A DNA stretch of 64,000 bases from Streptantibioticus cattleyicolor NRRL 8057 = DSM 46488 (GTDB lineage: Bacteria; Actinomycetota; Actinomycetes; Streptomycetales; Streptomycetaceae). Position 1 is the stretch's first letter. Every line of letters begins with the position of its first letter. The notes beneath the pieces are model-generated. The model was not told the DNA's origin, made no database searches, and was given only the letters and a program-made list of their open reading frames with translations. A program made the translations under genes and the position numbers. The stretch lies in NCBI RefSeq assembly GCF_000240165.1, contig NC_017585.1, positions 62,001 to 126,000 of the forward strand, given 5' to 3'. Positions 1 through 8,082 of the stretch are shown here, piece after piece.

Positions 1-2
1 CG

Positions 3-779
3 GGCATGCCGGGCGGATGCCGCCTGAGCGGACCGGCACAGGCGCTGGTGGGGATGGTCTACGTCCTGGCCGAGTGCGGCGACCAGGCCAGGCTGTTCTC
101 CCTCGGTGACGGTCCGCCGTCCCGCCCGGCCGGGATGATCGCCCTGCCCGGGTGCAACAGCGTGCGGCCGTACACCGCGGTGCGCCGGAGTCTGTCCGGC
201 TTCATGACCGTCCGTGGCTCCCGTCTGCTGGTCGGCTGCTATCTGGCCGATCCGGGTGGCGGCTCGCTCTACGTGTTGCCCGCGGGCACGGGCCGGCCGG
301 TCCCGCTGGACACGGCCGGGGCCGCCACCAACACGGTGGCCTTCGCCTCCGGGGTCGTGTACGGGCCGGCCAACCTTGTCCTGAGTTCGGACACGTTGTA
401 CCTGGTCAAGGGCGACAACCGCGCCAACGGCCGCACGGACGGCGTCATAGCGGTGGACCTCGCCACCGGACGGCAGCGCTGGAACACCACACTGCCGGGC
501 GCCTCCTCGGTCGCTCTGACGGCAGCCACCGACTCCGGCGTCGAAGTGCTGACCGGTACGGGCGACCACGCTTCGCTCCATACCGTGACCCGTACCGGTC
601 AGGTGACGCCGGCACCATCGTGGCCGACCGAGCAGGCCACCTCCTTCCGCTGGGACCCCCACGTCAACCCCCCTCGGGCCGCACGCACGGGAGACCGTCT
701 CGCCATCGCCTTCCCCGGCTCGTACGAACCTGACCGGACGAGCCTCGGGGTCCTGCCCCTGGGGGTGCGCCGTGGCTGA
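3..779 (+). CDS. PQQ-like beta-propeller protein, C-terminal part (5' end outside the window)
   Basis: The reading frame is open to the left edge, so the true start is probably outside. The visible part of about 257 residues has the alternating strand pattern of a PQQ/quinoprotein-like propeller: short repeats ending in phrases such as IAVDLATGRQRWNTTLPGA, where a value is assigned and then compared inside a W-containing blade. This fold is usually extracytoplasmic or fused to Ser/Thr kinases in streptomycetes. No catalytic motif is visible and the N-terminal portion that would tell a kinase or a lipoprotein is missing. A role in binding or scaffolding is inferred only from the fold. Confidence 0.6.
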   Translation, partial: GMPGGCRLSGPAQALVGMVYVLAECGDQARLFSLGDGPPSRPAGMIALPGCNSVRPYTAVRRSLSGFMTVRGSRLLVGCYLADPGGGSLYVLPAGTGRPVPLDTAGAATNTVAFASGVVYGPANLVLSSDTLYLVKGDNRANGRTDGVIAVDLATGRQRWNTTLPGASSVALTAATDSGVEVLTGTGDHASLHTVTRTGQVTPAPSWPTEQATSFRWDPHVNPPRAARTGDRLAIAFPGSYEPDRTSLGVLPLGVRRG

Positions 780-1019
780 GCCGACAGCGTGACCAGTGCG
801 CTGGGCACCCCGGTACGCCGCGACGGCGTCCCTCTGCGCCTCGGATGAGCGGTCGGAGCCCCTCCGTTCCACAACAGGGCCCAGCTCCGCCGAACCGCCA
901 GGTCTCCCATGCGTCGGAAAGCCCCCTCACATCCCGGACCCGTCACATTCCCGATCGCCGTACTGTTCAGCGATGGGCTCGCACCGGATACTGGCGTGGC
1001 CGCGACAGGGAAGGGCGAG

Positions 1020-1807
1020 ATGGCCAGAAAGCCTGTGGAACCATCGACTTCGGTGACGGAACTCGCGCGTACGCGGGGGTTCGGCGATCGCGTACGCAGC
1101 TTCACGCCGCGCCGGGCGAAGCCCGACCGGGCCGGGGGCGTCGGCTGCCTGCTGGTCATCGTCCTCGCGCCCGTCGGTGTGGTGCTGGCCGTGCCGTTCG
1201 CGCCGTGGACACCGGGGATGCATGTCGCCGGGTATGTGCTGACGTTCGTGGCGCTCGTGCTGCTGACGGTGGTCAGCAGCAGGGACAACAGGGCGCGGGT
1301 CCTCCACGGCGATCTGCACGTCTACCGGGGCGGCCTGGTCATGCGGTCCGCCGCCGCGCCCGACGCCGGTTTCTAAGCCCTGCCCTGGCCCGAGATCGTG
1401 CCGTACCACTGGACCGAGTACCACGCGGTGGGCTCCGCGGGCAACACGCAGGCCCGTCCCTACCTGCTGCTGACCACGCACGAGGACGCGAGGTGCGGCG
1501 TTTCTCGGGAACGGACGCGGTGCTGATCGCGAGACTCGCGACGGCGGACGAAGGCCCCAGGGCCATGCGGCGACTTGAGGAGACGGGCTCGGTCACCTAC
1601 GGCGCCTACACGGTGACCGCCGAATCACTGATCGTCCAGGACACGACGTACCCCTGGTCACAGGTGCGTCGCAAGCCGTTGCGGCCCGACAGCGTGGTCC
1701 AGACGCGCCAACCGAACGGCAAGTGGCGCGACTTGGAGATCCCGGAAGCGAAGACACCCCACAGCGCGGTGCTGCTCGACCTGATACGTCATCAGGTCGA
1801 TTCGTAG
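1020..1807 (+). pseudogene. Broken DUF6585-like membrane protein gene (in-frame stop plus frameshift)
   Basis: The likely start is the ATG at 1020, preceded by AAGGGCGAG. The N-terminal part has two adjacent hydrophobic stretches (about residues 38-55 and 62-78), followed by a strand-rich region beginning VLHGDLHVYRGGLVMRS. A TAA at 1374-1376 interrupts the frame. Translation past it continues plausibly (ALPWPEIVPYHWTEYHAV) to about 1490, where the frame must shift to reach the C-terminal part ending WRDLEIPEAKTPHSAVLLDL at 1807. The order of parts (two membrane helices, then a PH-like region with a W-x-E step) resembles Streptomyces DUF6585 proteins. That assignment is from memory of the family and is tentative. 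Two independent lesions argue for a real pseudogene rather than one sequencing error. Confidence 0.55.
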
Positions 1808-1843
1808 GCGGGGCCACCGAGTGCGAGGGGGCCGTCTGGTGCG

Positions 1844-2404
1844 TCAGCCGTCGGCGAGGCGTTGGATGGTGGCGCTCAGCCATGCCTGGAGGTCGGCGGG
1901 GTCGCCGAGTTCGGAACGCAGGACCCGGCGGCGGGTCGAGACGCCGAGCACGAAGGCGTCGATCGCCGCGGCTCGGTTGCGGGCGTCCGCGTCGTCCAGG
2001 CCACTGTCGCGCAGGTAGCCGTGGAGCGGATCCAGCGAGTGGGTGTCGAGGAAGGCGGCCAGCGCCTCCGCCGCCTCGGGACGTTCACCGGACGCGCGTT
2101 GCAGGATGAGCAGCGGATCCTTCCCGGGCGCGCCGAACCAGCGCTCGACGATGCCGGCCGCGAGGCGCGCACCCAGCGTGGAGAGGTCACCGTCGAGCGA
2201 GGTGGTGACCGGGATCTCGACCCGGGTCGCCGCCAGGAAAAGGCCCTCCTTCCCGCCGAAGTAGCGCGTGATGAGGTTGGGCGACACCCCGGCGGCGTCG
2301 GCCACGCCTTTGACCGTGATCGCCGCGTACCCGTGCTGGGCGAACTGGCGTTGTGCCTGCTCCAGGATCCGCTGGCGAGTGGAGGCCGCATTACGCGAAG
2401 TCAT
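1844..2404 (-). CDS. TetR/AcrR-family transcriptional regulator
   Basis: This 186-residue repressor has an N-terminal helix-turn-helix at about residues 8-52, with the TetR signature ITVKGVADAAGVSPNLITRYFGGKEGLF. The C-terminal ligand domain is all-helical. The frame runs further upstream, but the ATG at 2402-2404 (MTSRNAAST) is chosen because it gives the normal short N-terminus and leaves a clean divergent control region. It is transcribed away from a truncated epoxide hydrolase gene whose ATG lies 38 bases off. The intervening DNA carries four alternating GTGTA/TACAC half-sites, so it very likely represses itself and its neighbour. The ligand is unknown. Confidence 0.88.
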   Translation of the reverse strand: MTSRNAASTRQRILEQAQRQFAQHGYAAITVKGVADAAGVSPNLITRYFGGKEGLFLAATRVEIPVTTSLDGDLSTLGARLAAGIVERWFGAPGKDPLLILQRASGERPEAAEALAAFLDTHSLDPLHGYLRDSGLDDADARNRAAAIDAFVLGVSTRRRVLRSELGDPADLQAWLSATIQRLADG

Positions 2405-2441
2405 GTGTATCACCATACACATTGTGTGTACGCTGATACAC
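2405..2441. promoter_or_regulatory. TetR operator array between divergent starts
   Basis: Four half-sites alternate in orientation: GTGTA at 2405-2409, TACAC at 2416-2420, GTGTA at 2426-2430 and TACAC at 2437-2441. Their starts are 11, 10 and 11 bases apart, so they lie on one face of the helix. Together they form two adjacent inverted repeats, GTGTAT-N4-ATACAC and GTGTA-N6-TACAC. The array fills all the DNA between the regulator ATG (ending 2404) and the hydrolase ATG (2442), so a bound protein would cover both start regions. Confidence 0.72.
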
Positions 2442-2993
2442 ATGGACCACGGGTTGCTGGAACGAATCCAGCGGACGCGTCGTGTCACCACCCCTTGGAG
2501 TGACGACACGACGCGCGGCATCAGCGGCACTCACCTCGACGCACTGCTCGAACGCTGGGCGAACGGATACGACTGGGGTGTGCACGAGCGACGCATCGGC
2601 GCGCTCCCTTGGGTCACGGTGCGGGCAGGCGGCAGCGACCTGCGGGTGATCCACCAGCGGTCCGCGGATCCCGGCGCCCCGGTCGTCGTGCTGCTGCACG
2701 GCTGGCCGGACTCGGTGCTGCGGTTCGAGCGCGTCCTGCCTTTGCTCGCCGACATGCACGTGGTGGTTCCGGCGCTGCCGGGCTTTCCCTTCGCGGCCCC
2801 GCTCACCGTTCCCGGTATGTCGGCCAACCGGATCGCCGGGATCGTCGCGGACGCTCTCGACGAACTCGGCCACCCCCGGTACACGGTGTCCGGCGGCGAC
2901 GTGGGCGGCACCGTCGCCGAACTCCTCGCGGCCTGGGAACAACCCGAGCTCTACGTCGACGACCTGCGCCGCGCCGTCGAGCTGGGCCGCTGA
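2442..2993 (+). pseudogene. Epoxide hydrolase-like alpha/beta hydrolase with an internal deletion
   Basis: The 183-residue product keeps the N-terminal epoxide-hydrolase domain (GTHLDALLERWANGYDW), the oxyanion-hole motif LLHGWPDS and the nucleophile elbow SGGDVGG, whose Asp is the expected nucleophile. Immediately after, it jumps to AAWEQPELYVDDLRRAV, which looks like the extreme C-terminus of the same family (usually ...GGHFAALEEPELFVDDLRAF). Full-length members have roughly 350-400 residues, so the cap domain, the acid residue and the catalytic His are missing. The junction is near 2922-2935 and the frame is intact. The ATG at 2442 is inside the TetR operator region. It is almost certainly catalytically dead. 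Confidence 0.72.
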
Positions 2994-3054
2994 AACGTCA
3001 GCTCGCGGACGCTCCCACCCGGGCGGGCCACCCGGCCACATCCACCAACCACGC

Positions 3055-3717
3055 TCACAGCGGCGACGGCAGGTGCACCGCGGGCAGCAGCCCCCGCTCG
3101 ATCTCCCGGCGCGGCAGCGACAGCCCGAGGTGCTCCCCCACCGCCCCGAACAGCCGCCTCGCCAGCTCCTCGTCCTCGTCCTCGGGGTCCTCGCAGCCGG
3201 GGAAGGTCGCCCGCACCGCCCCGGCCCGGCGCATGGCCGCGTCCAGTGCGGCGAACGCACCGAGCCGGTCCTCGGGCGGGACCACGGTCTCCAGCAAACT
3301 GTCACCGGGCTCGGCGGAACCGAGTTCGCCGGCTGCGTCGATGTAGCACACCCACGGGTGCTCGTGCAGGAAGCGGTCCAGGCAGACGAGTTCCTCGCCC
3401 CGTCCCACGAGCGTGTCCTGGCCCAGCCGCTCGAGGAGGAGGAGATGCCAGGTGGACCGCTCGACCTCCAGGACGTAGGCCCACTCGCCGCTGTGGCCGA
3501 ACATCGCCACACTGTCGCCGGGGTCCACGCTCAGCCTGTCGAAGTCCCTGAAGAGTACGGGGTGTTCGGCCTCGCGGCGGTCCGCACCGAGGCGGACCAC
3601 GAAGTCCACCGCGTCCACACCGCGCACCGCCGTCAGGCAGATGTCCGAGAGCATGCCGTCCTTGACGATCGCACCGCTGTACCAGTGCTCGCCGATCCAC
3701 GACATGCCGTCCGACAT
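3055..3717 (-). CDS. DUF6461-like protein of unknown function
   Basis: A 220-residue soluble protein with no signal peptide or membrane segment. The region ICLTAVRGVDAVDFVVRLGAD, followed by a strand-rich GEWAYVLEVE segment and an acidic patch PEDEDEELARRLFG near the C-terminus, resembles Streptomyces DUF6461 proteins, which carry an LTxVRGLxxxEVLRRLGA-type motif. No catalytic residues can be named. It stands alone between the truncated hydrolase (convergent) and an oxidoreductase on the same strand 63 bases upstream. The family assignment is by pattern only. Confidence 0.65.
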   Translation of the reverse strand: MSDGMSWIGEHWYSGAIVKDGMLSDICLTAVRGVDAVDFVVRLGADRREAEHPVLFRDFDRLSVDPGDSVAMFGHSGEWAYVLEVERSTWHLLLLERLGQDTLVGRGEELVCLDRFLHEHPWVCYIDAAGELGSAEPGDSLLETVVPPEDRLGAFAALDAAMRRAGAVRATFPGCEDPEDEDEELARRLFGAVGEHLGLSLPRREIERGLLPAVHLPSPL

Positions 3718-3780
3718 CGTGCCGACCTTCTTCCTCGGGCTTCGCGCGCATGCTACCCAACCGCCACCGCGGTGCCGCCG

Positions 3781-4743
3781 TCACACCACGGACAGGACGA
3801 TCTTCCCCCGTGTCCGTCCGGACTCGCCCAGGGTGTGTGCCTTCGCGGCCTCCTCCAGCGGCAGCACCGTCTCGACGTGTACCCGTAGCCGGCCGTCGTC
3901 GGCGAGGGCCGCGATCTCCCGGAGGGCGGCGAGGTCGGGTTCGACCATCACGAAGGCGGCGCGGATCCCGGCGGCGGCGGCCCGGTCGGCGGGGAAGGCG
4001 GGGTCGAGCGGGAGGATGGAGACGAGCGTGCCGCCGGGTCGCAGGGTGTTCAGGGAGCGGGCCGGGTAGTCGCCGCCGACCGTCTCCAGGACGACGTCGA
4101 CGTCGCGGACGGCTTCGGCGAAGTCCTGGGTGGTGTAGTCGATGAGTTCATCGGCGCCCAGTTCGCGCAGGAAGTCGTGTTTGGCCTGCCGGGCGGTGGC
4201 GATGACGTACGCGCCGCGGGCTTTGGCGATCTGCACGGCCAGGTGGCCGACGCCCCCTGCCGCCGCGTGGATCAGGACCCGTTGCCCGGAGCGGACCTCG
4301 GCGGTGTCGACCAGCGCCTGCCACGCGGTGAGCCCGGCCAGCGGCAGGGCGGCGGCCTGGACGTGGTCCAGCCGCGCGGGCCGGCGGGCGAAGCGGCGGG
4401 CCGGTGCGGTGACGTACTCGGCGTAGGCGCTCGCCGGGTGCGGGAAGCGCGGCATGCCGAAGACTTCGTCGCCGGGACGGTGCACGGTGACGCCGATGCC
4501 CACCGCCTCCACCACTCCGGAGACGTCGAACCCGAGGGTGAACGGCGGCACTTCGCCGGTCAGGAAGGCACCGCGGGCCCGTGCCTTCCAGTCGGCGGGG
4601 TTGACGCCGGCCGCGTGCACCCGCACCAGGATCTCGGTGGGTCCGGGTCGCGGCCGGTCGGTCTCGACGACCCGCAGGACCTCGGGGCCGCCGGCCCGCT
4701 CCTGGCTGACGGCACGCATCCGGGCCGGTGTCTCCTGTGACAT
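3781..4743 (-). CDS. NADP-dependent MDR oxidoreductase (quinone oxidoreductase type)
   Basis: This 320-residue member of the medium-chain dehydrogenase/reductase superfamily lacks structural-zinc cysteines. It has the GroES-like N-terminal domain (VRVHAAGVNPADWKARARG) and a Rossmann domain with the nucleotide loop HAAAGGVGHLAVQIAKARGA. The motif GADELIDYTTQDF is typical of the QOR/zinc-binding-type group that reduces quinones or alpha,beta-unsaturated carbonyls with NADPH. The start has an AAGGATC ribosome site. It is divergent from a GlxA-type regulator, which is probably its controller. The substrate is unknown. Confidence 0.9.
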   Translation of the reverse strand: MSQETPARMRAVSQERAGGPEVLRVVETDRPRPGPTEILVRVHAAGVNPADWKARARGAFLTGEVPPFTLGFDVSGVVEAVGIGVTVHRPGDEVFGMPRFPHPASAYAEYVTAPARRFARRPARLDHVQAAALPLAGLTAWQALVDTAEVRSGQRVLIHAAAGGVGHLAVQIAKARGAYVIATARQAKHDFLRELGADELIDYTTQDFAEAVRDVDVVLETVGGDYPARSLNTLRPGGTLVSILPLDPAFPADRAAAAGIRAAFVMVEPDLAALREIAALADDGRLRVHVETVLPLEEAAKAHTLGESGRTRGKIVLSVV

Positions 4744-4829
4744 GACCTGATCCTTTCGACAGCGGTGACCGGGCGTGCACCCACGCCGCGCCCCGGTCGG
4801 TGCGTTCCCCAGCCTGCCCGGGACGCCGA

Positions 4830-4845
4830 CCGTCCAGTAGTGACC
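4830..4845 (+). promoter_or_regulatory. Conserved box upstream of the first GlxA-type regulator
   Basis: The 16-base box CCGTCCAGTAGTGACC matches 15 of 16 bases of the box at 19834-19849. Both end exactly 29 bases before the ATG of a GlxA-type regulator. It may be part of the regulator promoter or its own operator. Confidence 0.5.
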
Positions 4846-4874
4846 CGATGGTCATCATCTGAAAGGATCGGGAC

Positions 4875-5858
4875 ATGCATCGTGTCGCGGTCCTCGCCCT
4901 GCACGGCGTCGTTCCCTTCGAACTGGGCATCGCCGGGCGGGTCCTGGGCGCCGCGCGGGACGCCCGCGGCCGGCCGTTGTACACGGTGACGACGTGCAGT
5001 GTGGACGGCGGTGCGGTGCAGGCAGAGGCCGACTACGAACTGGCTGTCCACCACGACGCGTCGGTGCTGGGCGAGGCGGACACGGTGATCGTCCCGCCCT
5101 CGCACCGGCTCGGGACCATACGTGAACACGGCCTGCTGCCCGACGACCTGCGGGCGGCGCTGGCCGGGGTGCGCCCGGGCACGCGTATGGTGGCCATCTG
5201 CAACGGTGCCTTCGTGCTCGGGGCAGCCGGGCTGCTCGACCACCGTCCCGCCACCACGCACTGGCGCGAGGCCGACCTGCTGCAACGTCTCTTCCCCGCC
5301 GCCCGGGTCGATCCGGACGTGCTCTTCGTGGACGACGGCGACCTGCTGACCTCGGCGGGGGTCGCGGCCGGGATCGACCTGTGCCTGCATCTGGTGCGCC
5401 GGGACCACGGCAGCGAGGTCGCCAACGAGGTGGCGCGTTCCTGTGTCGTTCCGCCGTGGCGCGACGGCGGCCAGGCCCAGTTCATCCGCCGCCCGGTGCC
5501 CAGGTCCGCCGAGTCCGGTACGGCCCCCACCCGGGCCTGGGTACTGGAACGCCTCGCCGAACCGCTGTCACTGGCCGACATGGCCCGGCACGCCGGGGTC
5601 AGCGTGCGCACCTTCACCCGCCGCTTCCGCGCCGAGGTGGGCACCAGCCCCGGCCAGTGGCTCGTACGGCAGCGCGTGGAGCGGGCGCTGCACCTGCTGG
5701 AAACCACCGACTGGCCGGTCGACCTGGTCGCCGACCGCGCCGGATTCGGCACCGGTGCCTCACTGCGCCAGCACCTCAACGCGGTGGTGGGGATCACACC
5801 GCAGGCGTACCGCAGGACGTTCCGGGGCCGGCGCGGGCCGGTACCGGCCACCGTCTGA
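4875..5858 (+). CDS. GlxA-family transcriptional regulator (DJ-1/PfpI domain plus AraC domain)
   Basis: The protein has 327 residues. Residues about 1-165 form a DJ-1/PfpI-like domain, with MVAICNGAFVLGAAGLLDHR as the nucleophile-elbow region; the elbow Cys is present (C-N-G). Residues about 215-320 form an AraC/XylS DNA-binding domain with two helix-turn-helix units, the first LADMARHAGVSVRTFTRRF. GlxA-type proteins are cytoplasmic regulators; the amidase-like domain is thought to sense ligand rather than catalyse. It is divergent from the MDR oxidoreductase at 3781-4743, which suggests control of that gene. The ATG at 4875 has an upstream GAAAGGATC ribosome site. Confidence 0.9.
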   Translation: MHRVAVLALHGVVPFELGIAGRVLGAARDARGRPLYTVTTCSVDGGAVQAEADYELAVHHDASVLGEADTVIVPPSHRLGTIREHGLLPDDLRAALAGVRPGTRMVAICNGAFVLGAAGLLDHRPATTHWREADLLQRLFPAARVDPDVLFVDDGDLLTSAGVAAGIDLCLHLVRRDHGSEVANEVARSCVVPPWRDGGQAQFIRRPVPRSAESGTAPTRAWVLERLAEPLSLADMARHAGVSVRTFTRRFRAEVGTSPGQWLVRQRVERALHLLETTDWPVDLVADRAGFGTGASLRQHLNAVVGITPQAYRRTFRGRRGPVPATV

Positions 5859-6016
5859 CGCGACGCGCCGTCCTCGTGCTGTGTGGGGATGTCCGGCCGT
5901 CGGAACCGGTGCGGGCGGTGTTCCCCGTCGGCCGGGCGGCGAAGTCACACGCGGCCGTGGCAGCGGGGCCGCGCGGGGATCTGGCGGCACCGGCGGCCTG
6001 TAGGCACTGCGGCGGT

Positions 6017-6256
6017 TCAGGGGCGGACCTGGACGCGGTGAGCCGCAGGTGCGCCGTCGGCGGGAACCGCGCCGGCCGCCACCAACGCCTCGCCGGTGTC
6101 GGCGAACTCCCAGCGGGTGACGCACGTCCCACCCACGCGCAGCGCTGCGACAAAGGCGGGCTCCGCCTCGCCGTACTCCCACGGATCCTCGGCCTCGAAC
6201 CAGTTGTCGGCGTCCACGGGGAGACCGTGGAGCCGGGGGCGGGCCATCGATGGCAT
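6017..6256 (-). CDS. Small hypothetical protein
   Basis: A possible 79-residue protein, rich in W, E and A, with the segment VDADNWFEAEDPWEYGEAEPAFVAAL. The reading frame extends to 6307, but the ATG at 6254-6256 (or the one at 6245-6247) gives the more natural N-terminus. No family is recognised. It lies downstream of a GNAT gene on the same strand, with a 67-base gap. Its codon pattern is compatible with a real gene but the evidence is weak. Confidence 0.4.
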   Translation of the reverse strand: MPSMARPRLHGLPVDADNWFEAEDPWEYGEAEPAFVAALRVGGTCVTRWEFADTGEALVAAGAVPADGAPAAHRVQVRP

Positions 6257-6323
6257 GGGGCTCACCGCTCCCCCGCACCGGGGCCGTTCCGTCCAGGTCG
6301 ACCACACCGTCTCGCACCTCGTG

Positions 6324-7094
6324 TCACGCCGCGAACCCGGCCGCGGCTACGGGACGGTAGGTGAAGCCGAGACTCTCGTAGAGACGGATGGCGGCGCCGT
6401 TCCACTCGTCCACCATCAGCGCCGCGGTGCCGTGCGCTTCCACCGCCGCGGCGGTGACGAACGCGCACACCTCGCGGCCCAGGCCCCGCCCACGCGCCGC
6501 CGGGGCAACGGCGACCCCCGACAGGAACCCGACCCGCGGCGCCGACCAGGCAAGCGCCGCGACGGCGACCAGTTCCCCCGAGGTGTCGCGGATCCCGGCC
6601 CAGCGCTCGACGCCGGACACCCCTGGCGCCGCGTACGAGCTGGGGAAACCGTCCTCGATCACCCGCGTGACATCACCGGCGCCGTCGGGGGTCAGCCACA
6701 CCGGTCCGCCGGGGACCGGAACACCACAAGTGGTGTCCATCCAGCCGAACGCCCCTTGGACCCGCAGCCCAGGGATCCCCTCCACCAGGGCGTCGATGAG
6801 CCGCGGTGGCCCGAACGGACGGTAACTAGGCCCGAGTTCACGCAGCGCCACGGCGGCCACAGGGACCACAGCCTGCGGATCACCGTGAACGGCCAGACGG
6901 TCACGGCGCGAAATCCCCGGGGACGCCGCGACAACAGCACAACCATCCGCGCAGGCCCAAGCACGCGACCCGGGACGCTCAAGTCCACCCGCCGCCCACA
7001 CGCACAAGGAAGCCTCGTCACACAACACCGCAAGATGTTCGGCATCCCGAAGCTCGACGACCGTACCCGGTGAAGCGCACCCCATGCCCGCCAT
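6324..7094 (-). CDS. GNAT-family N-acetyltransferase
   Basis: This 256-residue protein has a GNAT fold in its last 110 residues. The acetyl-CoA pyrophosphate loop is GVAVAPAARGRGLGREV (R/Q-x-x-G-x-G/A type) and the C-terminal signature is AIRLYESLGFTYRPV. The first 130 residues form a less conserved N-terminal half, seen in two-domain GNAT proteins. It probably transfers acetyl groups to a small amine or a protein N-terminus; the substrate is not predictable. Two in-frame ATGs (7094 and 7085) are both possible starts. Confidence 0.85.
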   Translation of the reverse strand: MAGMGCASPGTVVELRDAEHLAVLCDEASLCVWAAGGLERPGSRAWACADGCAVVAASPGISRRDRLAVHGDPQAVVPVAAVALRELGPSYRPFGPPRLIDALVEGIPGLRVQGAFGWMDTTCGVPVPGGPVWLTPDGAGDVTRVIEDGFPSSYAAPGVSGVERWAGIRDTSGELVAVAALAWSAPRVGFLSGVAVAPAARGRGLGREVCAFVTAAAVEAHGTAALMVDEWNGAAIRLYESLGFTYRPVAAAGFAA

Positions 7095-7320
7095 CCTGCC
7101 AGACGGTCAACGACACGAGAACGGACAGTCCGCCTCGGCCACGACCGCATCGTCGCCCCGACCTCTCCCGGCAGGGCTCCGATCCGGCCGCCAACTCCCG
7201 CGCCACTTTGAGCCAACTTCACACCCGCCGAGGCCGGATTACCGGAATGGACCTTGTCATGTCTGCGACGAACCCTTTTACTGCGAGCAGCAGCTGAGTT
7301 CGAGGAGGCGCACCAGTCTC

Positions 7321-7908
7321 ATGATCAAGCGAATAGCCGCCCTGACGGCACTCGTCCCGGCCATGCTGAGCACCGCGGTCGTCACTCCGGCGCACTCCGC
7401 GCCACGCGCGACCGCGGCTGTGGTCACCCTCACCTACGACGCCAGCGATGCCGGTCAGTGGGCGGGCCCGATCGAGCAGGCCGTGCAGAACTGGAACAAC
7501 GCGGTGCACAACGTGCGCCTGGAACCGGCGAGCGACCCCAGCTCGGCCGACTACGTCTACGAGGCGACCAGCGGCTGGCCGCAGACCACGTTGGGGCCGA
7601 TCTTCCCCGGCGGCAGCGGCGAGGTGCAACTGGGCCAGCAAGCGGTGGACGAGGGCTACGACGCGACCCGGATCACGGCGCACGAAACCGGCCACATCCT
7701 CGGGCTGCCCGACGACTACAGCGGCCCGTGCTCGGAACTCATGTCCGGCCACGGCCCCGGCACCTCCTGCACGAACGCCAAGCCCGACGCGGCCGAAGCG
7801 GCACAGGTCGACGAGAACTACGCCGCCGGCACACCGAGGATCCGCCCCCAGCACCACCAGGTGGTGATCGACGTCTGGTCCGGCCGGGTCCTCACCAACT
7901 CGCGCTGA
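7321..7908 (+). CDS. snpA: Snapalysin-type secreted metalloprotease (M7 family)
   Basis: A 195-residue preprotein. A Sec signal peptide spans about residues 1-29 (MIKRIAALTALVPAMLSTAV, then AHSA). The mature enzyme has the M7 zinc motif HETGHILGLPD: H121, E122, H125 and D131 follow the HExxHxxGxxD pattern that defines snapalysin, the smallest known metalloprotease. Two cysteines (around CSEL and CTNA) probably form the family's disulphide. An AGGAGG site lies 12 bases before the ATG. Snapalysin genes often have a divergent LysR regulator; none is present here. The frame extends upstream of 7321, but the signal peptide fixes this start. Confidence 0.92.
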   Translation: MIKRIAALTALVPAMLSTAVVTPAHSAPRATAAVVTLTYDASDAGQWAGPIEQAVQNWNNAVHNVRLEPASDPSSADYVYEATSGWPQTTLGPIFPGGSGEVQLGQQAVDEGYDATRITAHETGHILGLPDDYSGPCSELMSGHGPGTSCTNAKPDAAEAAQVDENYAAGTPRIRPQHHQVVIDVWSGRVLTNSR

Positions 7909-8082
7909 CCGCACGGCAACACCCCTGCCGCGAGGACCGGCCACGCCGGAGAACCGACCTGTTGACGCGCGCCCGCGCCGACCTCGGCGGCCGGATCCGG
8001 CGTCGTCCGCGGGCGCACGTCCGGCGGCCGAACGCGCGATTCGGCCGCCGGCTCACCCGCCGCCGTCCGGGACGCCGCGATC

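Noticed and set aside
845-1807. A continuous 320-codon frame over the broken DUF6585-like gene
   Set aside because: Only its last 100 codons look protein-like; the first part is a frame shadow of the real N-terminus, so it supports the pseudogene and not an intact gene.
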